A stretch of 64,000 bases of DNA from Rhipidocladum racemiflorum (GCA_036346355.1 CM070592.1:34232467-34296466), one strand, 5' to 3'. Positions 11,230 through 24,626 are shown, counted from the stretch's first letter. A program made the numbers and translations. The notes: generated by a model not told the origin, from the letters alone.

Positions 11230-11560
11230 ATCATAAATAGGGTAGTCGAGCTTATGGGGTCGGAGTTGGCGAAAAACATTTGTAAGTTCGAATGACATTA
11301 CGATTGAACAAGTTGTCGATGCTAGGGAAGAAGTATTTGATAGCGACGTTATTCAGAGTATGATAATTCACGCATAAGCGTTAACTACCATTCTTTTTAT
11401 TGACAAAAAGAATAGGGATATCTCAAGGAGAAAGTTGAGACGAACAAACTTTGTTGTCCAATTGTTCCTTAAGTTGCTTCTGGTGCACAAAGAGTTCACA
11501 AGGTTTGGATAAACCAATTGGGTAACACATTTGATACAGCAAGAGGTTGCTTGTCAAACT
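11230..11560 (-). pseudogene. Reverse transcriptase fragment of element A'
   Basis: Conceptual minus-strand translation resembles the start of a Gypsy RT: a QLKEQLDN-like stretch, then a P-I-LFVNKKNGS-like block and RLCVNYHTLNNV, matching the family pattern of K-D-G-S-x-R-x-C-x-D-Y-R-x-L-N. There are several stops and shifts, and the YVDD/FIDD catalytic block is not visible. It shows that the A family once had an autonomous, pol-bearing form. The domain is dead. Confidence 0.65.
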
Positions 11561-11649
11561 TATTGATCTAACAAAGAGTGACTATGGTTGAGATGCTGGT
11601 TCATTAGAACTATTGAGAAATGGTGGATAGTTAGGATAGAAAGGACAAG

Positions 11650-13506
11650 ATCCGATTGGGTTACAAGGCAACATTTCGTTCCTTAAAAATTTTATTATTT
11701 AAAATTTCTACAAATTTGAAAGGGATGAGGTAGTTATAAGGAATGACTTAATTTAGGGTCTACTTTCCATTTGTTAACATTATCATTGTTTATTGAGATT
11801 ACCTCGTCGTGAATTTTCAACCCAAGGGTTTAATATTCGCGAGAGAAATCCTTACACAGAATTCATCACAATGAACTACAATACAAAAGATCGCATTCAA
11901 AATTAACACACAAAGAAATATTCAGGTTACCCACTCATCATTCTATTTTAAGTACTTTTATTAGACCAAGTGACATCTAGTCTATATGAGGTGACTTCAC
12001 ATTGTGGTTCCTTTCCGAAGTAAGGTGACAATGTGGAGATTCTTTAGTTCAGAGACTGGGGTAATGCCTAGCTTATAGCAGCTTAAATATTTTCCTATGG
12101 TTACCAGTACAGTCAAGTATTGGTTTTAATTCTTCTATAAGTAGCATAGGTTCAAGCATAGTTGGGGTGATGACAAAGATTGGGGTATTAATTATTTTGG
12201 GGTTATGCTCTTACTGTCTAACGTGAGTAACATAGGAATGGTAAAAGACATTCTTATTGTCTAGTATGAGTGGCATAGGAATGAATAGAAGTATTTATTT
12301 ATTTTTATTTTTATTTTTGTCAAAGAAGTGGAGTTTGGATAGGTAGTAAAATATTTTTCGGCACACTTTCTCTACTAAGGTATGATTACGGAGGTCACAA
12401 AGCTTCTTACTAGATATTGGCTTTGTCTATAAGAATTAGGGGAGATTAATTAATATACAGGTGAGAAGTCTTACCGATAGAAGAGGTAAGTTATATGGGA
12501 AGGTTTTAAATTACAAATCTACCTTTTGCTTAAGAGTGTCATATTACTTTTACACAATAGTTTATTTGGTTATGATTCTTACATATTTAGAAGAAAAAGA
12601 TAGCTATATAGAATAATTTAATTCTGGAATTATCTTTTATTTAGTACAAGATAACATTCCATTCAAAATTTCTTAATCACAACTTCTTATCAATTTAAGG
12701 GTTGCGACATCGTGAAGTTTTCAACTTTATGCCAAACATTCACGAGTGCATCCCGATGAGCAATACAGAAAGTGAACAATGGAACTTCGACAAGAAAACG
12801 CGTACTTAACTGTAACGCAAGGAAGTGCTAGGATGTTTTAAGGTTTCTTCTTAACGTAGCCGTACATGGTCTTAAAACGAGTTTGGATGTCTTGTCCAAG
12901 CTACTTATAACTTTAGGGGACACTGCCTTTCTACATAGGCTACTTGATGACGGATCTCTTCGAATTCTTGCACAATTTGGTGATGATGGCGATCCAAAAC
13001 TTCAACGAAGTTGGAGGGATGGTGAAGTGTCGTATCCGTCTTCCTGAGATTGTCAACATAGATGTTGTAGCTTCCTGGGTTATGTAGGGAGGAGAATAGT
13101 GATATATCACCGACATCCTAAAGTTAACGGTAGCGGTGCACTATGTGTTTTAGCAGTCAATAGAGACCGTTAAATCATTTTCAAAAGGATTCATTAGTAG
13201 TATTTAATAATAACATAGATAAGAGATAGAATTATTAGGGAAAGAATGAGAATATGTAGAGGTGAGGAAAGAAAATGCTATAGGAAAGAAAAGTATATAT
13301 AGACAGGAAATGTAATTTCCTATGGAAGGAAAAAAAATATAGAGATTCCAATTGGAGAGGAAAGATTTTATAACAGATAAGATGAGACAAGAGAAGGTTA
13401 ATAACAGATATAGCAATCTTTCATTCCTAAATATAGAATTGTCTATTTCAAAATTTTAAGTTTCAACTAGCAACCATTCTATCTAAGGTTTGCCTACAGT
13501 CAGCAT
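11650..13506 (-). other. Non-coding leader of element A'
   Basis: Similar along its length to 3030-4865 of element A, with scattered substitutions and indels. No coding frame is supported. The jump from this leader directly to RT sequence near 11560 marks an internal deletion that removed gag. Confidence 0.6.
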
Positions 13507-13519
13507 GGCTCTGATACCA
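13507..13519 (-). other. Primer binding site of element A'
   Basis: The minus strand reads TGGTATCAGAGCC three bases inside the LTR end, as in element A. Confidence 0.88.
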
Positions 13520-13863
13520 AACTGTAAAACCCTCACTTTTATGCTACAGTACAAACATAAAAGCAAGGTTCTAATGTGCATACTGTACCATTCCCATGAT
13601 CAGTGGCTGGCACGCACAAAACACAATTTGGAATCACAACCATACAACAGTTTCATATTTTATTACAGCGGAAGTAATTTTACAATATGACCGATGAGGT
13701 CTACTAAACATAGCGAAAGAATCAGATGACTTGTAGTTTGCCACATAATCCACAGGCAACTGACAAGGTAAAGCCTTAGAAAGAACCGTCGTTAACAATC
13801 CCGTTTTCCTGCGTCAGAGTAATTGTCGATGTTCCTGCCTAAAAACAACAGTAATAGCAAGGG

Positions 13864-13882
13864 TGAGTACGTTGCGTACTCA
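13864..13882 (-). other. TGAGTAC/GTACTCA hairpin in the A' LTR
   Basis: The stem is the same as at 5225; the loop differs by one base (GTTGC against GTTGT). Surrounding CTTGCT and ACCCTTGC are kept. Confidence 0.75.
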
Positions 13883-14246
13883 GCAAGACTTGTAGTGTTT
13901 GCAAAACCTGAAATATATGCAGGCTGAATAGAAAGTGGGTTTCTACGGTTGTTTTGCATAAAGCGAAGATTTGAATTGTTAATACTGAATAGTAATGGAA
14001 AGCATAAACTGAATTTAAAACAGTTTGATAAGTAATCAAGATATCAAGTAATAAAAAGAATAATAACATTTTACTCACGACCCTTTTGTGAGTAAAATAA
14101 CGAACAAGACCCTCCATGGTCTTACAAAAGAAAATACAACGACAAGTGATATTTAACAGTCGTGAAACATTTTCCAAAGTCTTTTACCAAGGTTTTCAAA
14201 AATAGAAAACAACTAACTATGTGATGACTTTACCAAGTGCTCATGA

Positions 14247-14288
14247 CCGCGAGCGCGGCTAATCGATTAGGTTTAGACTCTGCAGAGT
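14247..14288 (-). other. Three-palindrome cluster in the A' LTR
   Basis: CCGCG-AG-CGCGG (14247-14258), CTAATCGATTAG (14259-14270), ACTCTGCAGAGT (14277-14288). Compared with 5608-5649, the first stem and the second palindrome both changed in both halves, so pairing is kept. Confidence 0.75.
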
Positions 14289-15919
14289 TTGTACAGCTTT
14301 ACCCACAAGATATGTTCTCCCTTTGTGGCAGTACATTAGCACACTTCCTTTGGTGTGCCGCCAGAGAGTTCATAACGAAACTGTTCGTTACTTGGACCTT
14401 AACTTTGCACTAGCCCAATGACGTTACTCCTGACTATGATGGAAGCAAACAAACAGTGAAGCAATAGTATTCAGGAGCCCGCGGCTCAAATGGTACAACA
14501 ACAGCCCCAAATTCATAGCCAGGCATACACCGTTACAACGGCAGATGCCAACACCTCGGTGATGACACCTCCCTCGAGCAAACCAATATTCGGAATGCCC
14601 GTGCTACAACTGCCTACCAATGTGCAAAGCTAATTCCCAAATAATTTAATAAGTTAAGACTGTCCCATTTCAAGATTTGTGGATGTACGGTTATCTTGGC
14701 CTGAAAACAACACATTAGCTCGGTCCTTATTGTGACATGGGCGATACTCCACTCCTATCTACGTACACGTTAAAACATGTACAACCTGGCTATTGCCAAT
14801 AATCACCCACGTCGAAACAAGAGTTTTATTTTCATTTTTAACAAACTACCAGTGTCCTTTACTGCTTAAATAAACCATAAAAGATTTCATAAAGAAAAAT
14901 GTGTGGGTGTAAAATGTTTCCGACATTAATCTAAAGCAGTGCTAAGCATATGCAGATTAATAAGCGATTATACCCATTTCAAAGAACTTAACCATTCCTA
15001 TGGTTTTCATGGATCGTATGTCAACATGATTAAGGGAATCCATCAATTTGGGTTATAACTACCAAGTAACGCAAAATAAGGATTTATCGAAATATAAGCA
15101 TGCAGGAAGATTCTTAATCACATTTTAGTTGATTATGAAATCTGGGTTCAAAATGCTCAAAGGGGGTGCTTGCCTTGCTATCCGTTGTTTTTAGCGACGA
15201 GTCGAAGACGTAATCTTGCAGTTGTCGACGACGAAGTCCGAGACGTCGGATTCTACACGTCGTATAACGGAAAAGAATAACAAATAGCAAATAGCACTTT
15301 CAATAAGGGCAAAAGGAAATCAGATGGAAAATCAAATAACAAACATTACATTAAACAAGCATGGGAGTGAGTTTCTTTCATGTTGTAGTCTTTTATTGTC
15401 GATTAATGGTTTAGGGGTCGCATTGCACACGATACCTTATTCTTTATGATTCATTCTATTTTAATTTACGAATTCAGGAAGCTAAGATTGTAAGATTAAA
15501 TAAACTAAAATTCATTTTCAGGGTGTGAAATTGTTTGTACTTAATATTAATTAGTTCATAAAACTATAAGTGTGAGAGTGACTACAAATTGCATGGTTAA
15601 ACTCAAGTATATGCATTGGAATCACAGACTTTGAAGTTTACCCTTCGCAGGGTCATGTTTTAATAGGATTCAGATGCAAAGCAAGATATATAGGAATATA
15701 TATAAAATGCTTATGTAAATTAAGTTAGTCATGTCTTAAGGAATATTCCAATGTCAATTTTAATAGGTATTGGAGTCTTTTGCTAATGTTCCATTTATTA
15801 AATAGAAGTTTATGTTAATTAAGGGTTAGGAATTTACTAACTAAATTCATCCCTACTTAATTTTTGCATGTTAGGAATACCCATTTTCCTAGAGACATAT
15901 AGCATTATTTTTATTCCTA

Positions 15920-16420
15920 TTATCCCTTTTTATTTTCTCTCTCTCTCCTTCAAATCCATTCCCCACTTTCCCTTTTCTTTTCTTATCCATTCAGCCGAAT
16001 AGGCTCTTCCTCCTCCTAGCGCCTTCCTCTATTTTCCCCCCATTTTCCCGATTTCTCTTCTCCTGGCCTCCTTGGTCTGCCGATCGACTCGGCGCTGCCG
16101 GCTCACCGGTTCCTCCGCCGGCTGCTAGTTCGCTCGGTCTTCCGCTGCGCTCACCCGCGGTTTGTGTCCTCAACCCCGCCGGTTCGTCCTTGGGCCCGGC
16201 CATGACCGCATCCTCCCGCGCACGAGCGCGGTCGTCCCCAGGCTGCTGGTACTCTGGCCCCGCCGCTGACCACTTCTTATGGCCTCGGATTCGCCGGCTC
16301 GCCCCCAAGCCTGCTACCCCTTACTTGGTCCCGCCATGGCCGCCGTTTCCAGATCCTCCGGGTCTCATCTGGCTAACTTGGTTAGATCTTTCTAAACCCC
16401 ACTCCTTACTCTATTTCTTC
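15920..16420 (+). promoter_or_regulatory. Pyrimidine- and GC-rich block inside the A' LTR
   Basis: Begins with a long CT-rich run (TTTTCTCTCTCTCTCCTTC, then TTTCCCTTTTC) and becomes strongly GC-rich. It lies at the same place as 7364-7720 and on the same strand, opposite to the element, although the two sequences are hard to align. ORFs within it on both strands look like by-products of composition. Confidence 0.3.
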
Positions 16421-19128
16421 TGATGCCTTATTTCCCCACGATGGATTTGCTATGTACTGAAGTCTGGAACTTTCTAAGTCTTTCGTTTAATTGTTGGGAC
16501 TATGTTGCTGTTATAAAATCTTTGACGATTACTGATGGGTAAATGAGGTAGTTGAGTACTCAATGATGCATAAATCGATAGTTTGTGCAGGTTTAATAAT
16601 AGCCCCTGATTATTGGAGTGCTTAATTCTTATGCCTGCTCGATCTAGTCTGTCTATTATGAAATGGAATTAATAAGATATATGTATCGAAAGATTGAGGG
16701 TAGTATTGATGTTTGGCAAATAAGAATCACGGAGTAGTGTATATCTGCACATATTAAACTTTAATGCAACTACTTCTTGTAACCTTGATCTTTACTTCTT
16801 TGCATTACATGTTCTTGAGTATTTTGTGGTAGGGTTTTAGAAAAAGGTTCTTGACTCAATCATTATTAGGAGTACGCCTATTTGGATGATTTAGGGAACT
16901 GGCTATTTATATGTTTAAGCTTGAATTAGAAAAGGGCTAAAGTTGTCTCACTGGAGTGTATGGACTCCTTTCGTGCTTGATGCTAACTCTACTAAATGAT
17001 TAATTCAAGCTATCACTAATGCATTATAAGCTGGTTATATGCATAGTTTGCTTACATGGATTGATTAATTGCCAGGTCCTGGATGATTCTCAAGTATGGG
17101 TCTAGGGCATGTTAATAGTAGCTTTGGATAGTTTACAAGATAGATGATCCTAATATTGTTAATTATAAATTGGTGGATCATAAATGGATTAGCTTAGCAA
17201 ATGATAGCTTGATTGATGCTAGGCTATGTTTGATAGTCTTTGAATGCTTAGGTCAAGCATAATGACAGAGAATTTGGAATATCTTATTTATATGGTAAAT
17301 GATGAAATTGATACCATATCTTGCGAGTGGATAATTTTCTTTGGTCTGTGATGATTTATGCATTAACCAATATATGAGTTGGACGGCGTCATAATGATGA
17401 CCTTGGGTTACAATGCGCCGGGGGAGTATTTGTAATTCTAGGGGACATATGACGCAACCCTCGTAGTTTTGTTATGCATTTAAACTGAGGCCACTTAATT
17501 CTATTCTTTCTCATCTTAAACCTTTTACTATCCATTTCCATTCCTAATTCACTTTCATTCTGACTGGGTATGATATGATGATTCTAAAAGAATCGAATTT
17601 GTGGAGACTTACTTGAGCATAAAAGGAAATACGAGTTGGGGAGGAATGGTTATGCAGCTTATGGTTTGATTTCCCTTCTTGCTCCTGGAATTCAGTTCTC
17701 TTGGCTTCTTTTCACTTCCCTGGGTATGTTCTGGGTATTACTCTTACTCTGGCTTTGAGATGGTGCTATGCTCCAGTATTATGTCCTTCTGGGAGTATTC
17801 TCGTGTGGGGTAGAGTTCCTGGAGATGGCTGGCTGGGCTTGAAGCTTATGTGATTTTGAATGAGCCTTGGTTGGTCTTTATAGCCATGGCAATGGCGGTG
17901 TAAACAGGGTTTGAAAGAGAGCTGGGTCTTGCGGCTGGATTGAATGCTTATTTACTCCTTGTCAGTGCACTTGTCTTGGGTCTGGGTGTTTTACCTGGCC
18001 GGCTGGCCTTTCCTGGAGAGTTCGGCTGCGATTGTCCCATCCTAATCATGTAAAATATTTTAATCTTGTGGCCCAAATGACCCCTTGTGGCTGCCGACCT
18101 GATCTGGTATGCTTTGGGTTCGGCTGGGTTGTTCTGGAGCTCTTGATGACTTGCTTTGCCCTTCTCTGATCTTTCTAAAGATTTTGGCTGGGCTGTGGAC
18201 GTGACTTCTACTGGTTTCTGGAAATGGTTGTGCTGTCCCATGGGCACTGTTGCTTGGCTTTATCTCTACTCACTGAGGTTCTACTGTTTTACTATGGTGA
18301 AATATTTTACCTCGCGATATTTTCTGAATATTCGCGTCTACGGCTTAGAAGGTTTGTAAATTGCCGAATGATGCAAACCTAATCGCGAGAGGAGCCAGAT
18401 TGGCCCCCGGACAATCTAGGGTACCTCACTGAGCGATTCAACTTAGCTGACGGCAATTCTTTTCCTTTTCTATTTATTTATTGTCCTTAATTTATTGCAT
18501 TTATTTTATTCTCATACTTATACAAATGCAGTTGATTATGCAGGTCTAACAATACAGGTCTAGCCTGCACGGGAGCTGTAGTTTACAGTTTTGTATTTTA
18601 CTTTTTTGAGATGTAGTTTGTAACCAGATATGTAATTAGATAGTTATGTGAGTGGTAATTGTAATTGCATATGTAATCGAATGATTGTAAGAGTTGTATT
18701 CCATATAACTGTTGTATGCCATTGTAAAGATCTTTGTATTTCCTTTTTATTGTAAATGTAAACTACGGTGTATCAATAAACAATGTTGTTGTTTAACTCA
18801 TGTAATGAATGATTTGGATCAGGAATGATAATGAATTCACTTTATCTGTTGATGTACTATCTCTAATCAAAGTTATTAATTAAAATTGATCATTCGTGGT
18901 TCCAGGGTGTTCACACTACTCCCTTTGACTAGTCAAGGAGTTCTCAAGATGACTAGAATTCAAGATTTATGTTAGGCTACTTTATCTTTTATAACTTTTT
19001 CCTCTCTAAGTTTCAGGGATTCAATTATCTTTTAACAAAAACTTTTAAATTTGCAGAAAGATATTAATAAATCAAATTCACGTTTAAATATTTTATTTTT
19101 ACTGTTTAATTAATTCAGGGATGTTACA

Positions 19129-19340
19129 AACGCTCTCCAACCTAGCACATAATTCCTTTGGTATATAAGTATACGATTCTCTTGTACTAGTTATAGGTTA
19201 GTGTTATTAGTTCGTATTGATCCCGATGACCGATGAACTCCTTTCTTAGATCCGCTAGGTGTGGAGCATGAGAGCAAAAATAAGATGATAGGCATGTAAC
19301 TGTCTTTATATGGTCACATTGAATGTTATTGGTTGTATAT
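19129..19340. other. Unassigned spacer
   Basis: AT-rich sequence between the A' LTR and the duplicated segment. It shows no coding frame, terminal repeat or known motif. Confidence 0.5.
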
Positions 19341-19646
19341 ATAATACACATCAGTTGTGACTTGTGAGTTTATTTTTCACCAGTGTAGGGAGTGTGACAC
19401 GCTCTGCTGGGTTGAGCCCCAGAGAGAGTGGGTTGGAAAACACCCTTGGTAAAAAAAAGGAAAAAAAACTTGGTCAAACCAAATGTTGGAGGTGATGGCA
19501 GTCTTCTATCTTCTCTATGTGGATTCATGGTTTCATAAGTCCTACCTAAGTAGCATGCATGTAAATCTTTAGGGCGATGAATTGGATTGAGAGGCATTGG
19601 GATGACATGTTCTTGCAATATCCTTTGTGAGTGTGTAGGCCTGCGT

Positions 19647-21964
19647 TGTAACACCCCGGCATTTACTATGCCTGAATGTTACCAAACATAAGCTAACCAA
19701 CAACTAAATACCACAATTAACATAAAATTCCAGCAAAGGTGCATAGGCTAAAAACCGAGATTTCGGCAGCACCTCCTTTGTTTTATCATGAATTTAAGGA
19801 ACAGCAACAATATAGCATTATATGGCAATAAGAGAAACATCTAAAACAGCAATAAATAAAGTCTTAACGACAATAAAAGACTAACATCAAGCTCTTAAAG
19901 TTCCAAGTGTCAAACAAACAATAGGACTCTCATTAACCAAGCTAAGACTTAATTTAAAGGCCATCACACGCAATTTATTATCCAACTAAATGAATTGACT
20001 TGGGGAAACATTAAGGTGAAACAACGTGTGAGCATGTGACTATTCCCCTTTCCCGCATGCCGTTCTCATGGTACCTAAAACAACAAGAAAACACAAGGGT
20101 GAGTTCGAAAACTCAGCAAGCATACTGCAATGGACAACAAGCATAACAACAAGTCAATAACATCTTTCATCATGTATAACATCTCATTCATGAATACTTA
20201 TCAATATCATCATCAATTTGTATGCGATGTAATGCATTGCTCCTGACCCTCTGGAACCTCATACCGGTATGGGAAGTACACACCCGTCGGTGTGCACCCT
20301 TTCCTCCCTTCCATCCCGAAGATGGAGGGTGCCTACTCGCTTCCAAACACCACGTGGATGGAATCACGACATAGGACTTACTCAATGGCGTTCCGGATTA
20401 GTCATAACTTTCTCACCGACCTTGCCGGACTAGTTAAGACTTTCTCACCGCCCTCGCCCTATCTCATGACATGCATGCAACCATGCCAAATATCATATTC
20501 AATTCACATATTAACACATGGCATCATAATATGTTAAACATGCTCATCATATCATATCAATCATTAAAACATGGCAAGCGGACATATATCATGTAGGCAA
20601 TTCCATCTAATTTCAACATGCAACCTACAACTTGCTATCCATCACAACACACTTGCCTCAAACACGTGCAACGGATTGGCGGGAAGAAGAGGGAACTCCC
20701 GGGGTCACACCACCTGCACATAGGCATCACACACTCACAATCATAGCCTCCAAACAGTACACAAACCCCCATCTAACCCGACATTGCCAACTACTCGCAA
20801 AACCTAAAAACAGAGGTTCTGTCCCGGCGGGACAGCAGCCTTGCAAAAGGCATAACTTGAGTTCTGGGACTCCAAATCGAATAAACGAGTACACCATCGC
20901 GAAGCTTAGGAAATTTCCCAACTTTTCCTAGTTATAGGGAAAGACTGATTCGGACTCTAAAATTGTTTAATCTACAGATTACCACAATCTGTTCCAGCCG
21001 CGTCACAGATTTTTAGGCGCTCGGTAAAACAGCCATAACTTTCAAACGGCTGATCGGATTTTAACGTGCTTTACGTCCACGGAAAGATAATTAAATTATC
21101 TACAACTTCCTAGAAGTCCGTACGGTCTGATTCGGATTCTAAATCGACAGAAACTCGAACCCTAGTTCGACTGCTCAATCTGCCCGAAAACAGAAACGTG
21201 GACAAGTTTAGATCTAACCCAAATTACTTCAAACCAGCGCCTCCAATTGATCTAAAAACTTGATAAACACCCTAATAACAGTACCTAGATCAAATCCAAG
21301 GATCCTCATGTTCATACCTTTGCCCGAAGCGCAAACCTCCAATCAATCTCCGCGAATCTCCTCGCGAATCGCTCCTCGCTCCACGTTCCTCGCTCCTCGC
21401 TCCTTGCTCCTCGCTCCACGAGATGAATCCACGAGGTGCAGGGGTGGGGTGGCCACCCTAGGGCAGCAAGGGGTGGAGGAGAGGTGGTGGGGAGGTGGAG
21501 AGGCAATGGGGCAAGGGGAGGGGAGGCGCACGGCCAATTGGGGGAGGAGAGGAGGTGGGTGGCGGCTAGGGTTTGGGAGGAGGAGATGGGGCGCAAGGGG
21601 TGGACGTCCCAAGGCTGGTGGAGAGCCCTTTTACCAGCCCCCACACCCAATCCTAGTCCGTTACGGAGTCCTAATCCATCCCACCAAAGCCCACTTAAGG
21701 CCCAAACTCCCCGGGAAGGCCCAAAACCCCGAAAACGGCCCGGAAACGGCCCGGAAACGTTATTAACCTCCAATTCCTATGATTTTAACCTTATTTCCAC
21801 ATCTCATACTGTTATTAACCTTATCATGCACGTTAAATAAGGTTACGACACTCCGTGGCGACATAACACTTCAACCGGCCCAAAAACGCGAGAAAACCTT
21901 AAGCCGTAAGATTGTCTTCTCTAATTTCACAATTTGTAATGCCACACCATACCGTAGTGTCACA
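19647..21964 (-). mobile_element. Solo LTR of a Gypsy (Tekay-like) element
   Basis: A 2,318-bp LTR bounded by 5-bp target duplications TGCGT (19642-19646 and 21965-21969). Plus-strand ends are TGTAACACC and TGTCACA. The order of parts (CTTGCTGAGTT hairpin near one end, GC-rich pyrimidine-rich block on the minus strand, AT-rich start) gives minus orientation. No internal sequence or second LTR is present, so it is the product of LTR-LTR recombination. The minus-strand frames at 21312-21773 and their plus-strand shadows arise from the GC-rich block. Confidence 0.85.
20100..20115 (-). other. TGAGTT/AACTCA hairpin in the solo LTR
   Basis: A 6-bp stem with loop CGAA, flanked by the same CTTGC and CCCTTG blocks as the A and B LTR hairpins. 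The inner stem bases differ from TGAGTAC but pair on both sides. Confidence 0.7.
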
Positions 21965-23872
21965 TGCGTGACAATGTGTTGGAACTAATCTTGTAACGAA
22001 GTAATTAATAATGCATGTGTGTCATGTACGTGGAGTGGTGTGTGTGTTGCATGCATGTAGGAGTTAATTAGCTAGTTAGGTTTGGAGTGTCATGCATGTT
22101 CGTAGCTAACAGGTGCTGGCCAAGTCTCCCGAAGCGTATGGTCGTGGGTGGAGGGATGACATGCAGCAAGAGAATCGGATCAAGTGCATGGAGTTGCAAA
22201 CTGCTTGCATGCATCATGTTGAGAGCAACATAATGCTCTTTGTCTTGGCCTCTCACTCGCGAAAATTTTCTGTTATCGAACTCAATAAACCAAAAGTTTG
22301 GAGCAGTTAAGACAGCAGTTCAACTGAAAACTTTCCATATAATATTGTTGTCGGAATCACTGATGAATGGGTGATGGTGTGATGATTAAAATGGTCAACT
22401 ATGTATATGTTTTTGTTTGGAGAAGGTGTAGGTGTAATAGTTTTATGGTTACGTATTTACATGTATGTTTTGTCGATATAGCTGATCTCACTAGCAATTT
22501 TTAGTGAGCATGATAATCTCATGTACTGTTTGCACAGCAATGGTAGTTTTGAGTTGAATGGAACAAATGCAATGACTATCCAATGTTTTGAGTGATGATA
22601 TATAGTCAGTTCAATGGAGCTAATTAATTAATCGACTATCCAATGTCGCTCAATTTTTCATGGAGCACAATACAGACCAGCCAAACATTTCTTCGAAAAA
22701 CTGAAACACATTTCCATATGGCGATAAACTAACTCTAGATGCAATGACTTCAGGTTGAACTCTGCATGCATTGTTGGGCTGTCAAAGACTTATCTTTGCT
22801 TTAAGAAGGTAGAAGAACATAAATCGTAGATATGTACTGTTGCAATGTCCGCATAAGCAAATATGTGTATCTCATATTCTCATTGAAGGTTGACATGTAC
22901 TTCAGTTTTTTTAAGTCGTCTTGCTGAATAAACACGATGGAAGATGGGTTGTTTTTGTACTCTTTGATTTATGTTTTTATTCCATCGTAGTCTTCGATTT
23001 GGCTTCCTGTCCGGTGAAGGTTGCCTATACAAGCAAGCCATAGCAGATCAGTCATGCTTGTCTTGTTTTTTACAGTGATTGGTAAAGAGAGGATAGATCC
23101 ACATGGGGAGAACGTAAGGAACCAAAAAGATTGGAATATTTAATCTGAATTCTCCTCCCTTTAGAAAATGGCTGTTAAGTTTCTCACATAAAATGTCTAA
23201 GGTGAATCTTCACCTTGTTTTCTTCAACCTGAGGCTCTCAGGTTACATGAAGACAGAACTGAAGAAATGCAGAGGATAGCTGGTGGGGGGAGAGCGTTGT
23301 TGATGGAGCGGCCAGATGAAGAAAGCCAATGGATATATGCAGCTTGACGTCTTGTGTAATGGTTCTGTTCAATGTGAAACTAAAACAATGCTGAGGACTT
23401 AGCCAAAACAATTATTCATCTTTGAGAACCATGGCTATTATCACTACTAAAGGAAGTAAAATAATTGTCCACTCTGTAGATGTCCAACGTCCATCTAGCT
23501 AGTGTCGCTCAAGGAAAATAGCAATGGTAAGGCATTTATCAACTGGTGTGTTGCAGAATTTTTCGAGCCTTGTTTGAGAGTTCTACTACTAAGATTGTTT
23601 GGTCGAAAGATGATTTGTACAACTGGGATATGACGATCATAAAGTTCATTTGTTCAGATAATTAAGGATCTGGTATATATGTTAGGAGGCTATGATGCTT
23701 GCATATATAGCCCAAGTTTCAAGAAGCAATCCTTTTTCTTATGCAGCAAATACTAACAAATTTTGTTCTGCTTTTCATGTTACTCCCTGTTTAAAGAAAC
23801 TTTTCATCAGTTGCATCACTACTCACATACCAGTCTTAGTTCAAGAATTTTATGACAATAAGAATTTTATGA

Positions 23873-24010
23873 CACTAGAGTGAGGCAAAGCAGATAGCGA
23901 GGAAGTGACTTGCAGTGTTCCCTCTTCCTGTGAATCTCTTGTTCACTAGAGTGAGGCAAAGCAGAGAGCGAGGAGGTGACTTGCAGTATTCCCTCTTCCT
24001 GTGTTTGGGT
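23873..24010 (+). repeat. 71-bp tandem duplication in copy 1
   Basis: Two units starting CACTAGAGTGAGGCAAAGCA at 23873 and 23944. The same pair occurs in copy 2 at 30133 and 30199, so the tandem predates the larger duplication. Confidence 0.8.
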
Positions 24011-24407
24011 TCATGAATACTATGGAATTAACATGGATGCCCATCCTTAGATGCGAGTGGGCTTGAGAGGCATCGGGAAGACAAGTTCTTCAAATAGTGC
24101 TATCCTAGTCACCATCCCTACAGAGAAAAGCTCTAGCGCATACCTTTGCACTGATTAGATTAACCTGAACACTTGATGATGTTGCCACGCTGGTGCCGCT
24201 CTTGGGAGTCATCTTATATTGAGGGTAGCGATTTGGTTTCGAACTCAGAGCTTTAGTACTACTTGTTATAAATTGTACAGGAAAAATATATGATGACAAT
24301 GATGGGAGACATGTATTTTACGTGAAAACCTCTTGGGCAAAAACCATAGATACACAAAGGCTATATCACTGTATAAGAAAATATTTACAACGAATGTCTT
24401 TTTACAA

Positions 24408-24626
24408 TACCTCTTGGCCTCGCGTTTAACTCCTAGACTTGGTGTTTTCGTTGCCCATAATCAAAGTGCTTTTGTTAAAGGGCGTTGCATCCAAGATAAA
24501 TTTCTTCTTGTACAGCGATCAGTACGGATGCTCCATCAAAAGAAAAGGCAAGCTATTTTGTTCAAGTTGGATATTGCTCATGCATTCGATTCAGTGGCGT
24601 CGCCATTCCTTATTGAGGTTCTTCTG
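24408..24626 (+). pseudogene. LINE (L1-type) reverse transcriptase fragment
   Basis: An in-frame stretch of about 73 codons reads like the fingers and first palm segment of a plant L1 RT: an RLTPRL block, then NQSAFVKGRCIQD and KLDIAHAFDSV, the last containing the first catalytic Asp (family pattern K-x-D-I-x-K-A-F-D-S-V). The YADD block and endonuclease are absent. It is cut at 24627 by a Copia LTR. Start codons upstream in this frame are probably fortuitous. Confidence 0.75.

Larger units (their letters stand above)
10760..19128 (-). mobile_element. Older A-family Gypsy element A' (internal remnant plus 5' LTR)
   Basis: A second element in the same orientation. Its 5' LTR is 13523-19128, primer site 13507-13519, and its interior runs from 13506 down to 10760, where element A is inserted; the remainder lies left of the window. 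It keeps the leader (11650-13506) and a decayed RT segment (11230-11560), but the gag ORF expected between them is missing. Sequence is clearly diverged from A throughout, so it is the older insertion. Confidence 0.78.
13523..19128 (-). repeat. 5' LTR of element A' (5.6 kb)
   Basis: Starts TGTAACATC at 19128 (minus) and ends at 13523 beside the primer site. It is collinear with the A LTR: hairpin 13864-13882, palindromes 14247-14288, pyrimidine/GC block 15920-16420 on the plus strand, and the shared block beginning ATAGCCATGGCAATGG at 17881 that also begins the window. Divergence from A is modest near the ends and strong in the GC-rich block. No real coding sequence is seen. Confidence 0.8.
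19341..24163 (+). repeat. Duplicated segment, copy 1 (interrupted by a solo LTR)
   Basis: 19341-19646 matches 28026-28330, and 22227-24163 matches 28331-30418, with only scattered differences. The copy is split by the solo LTR 19647-21964 and keeps about 250 bases (21975-22227) absent from copy 2, while lacking about 175 bases near 23862 that copy 2 has. No convincing ORF is present; the longest shared frame (23692-23883) is short and unlike known proteins. The nature of the repeat is unknown. A non-autonomous transposon or a segmental duplication are both possible. Confidence 0.75.

Noticed and set aside
21260..21840. ORFs of 134-168 codons on both strands
   Set aside because: They fall in the GC-rich block of the solo LTR and lack any domain.
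24333..24407. Start of the LINE ORF at ATG 24333
   Set aside because: Residues before about 24408 do not resemble LINE RT; the ATG is probably fortuitous.
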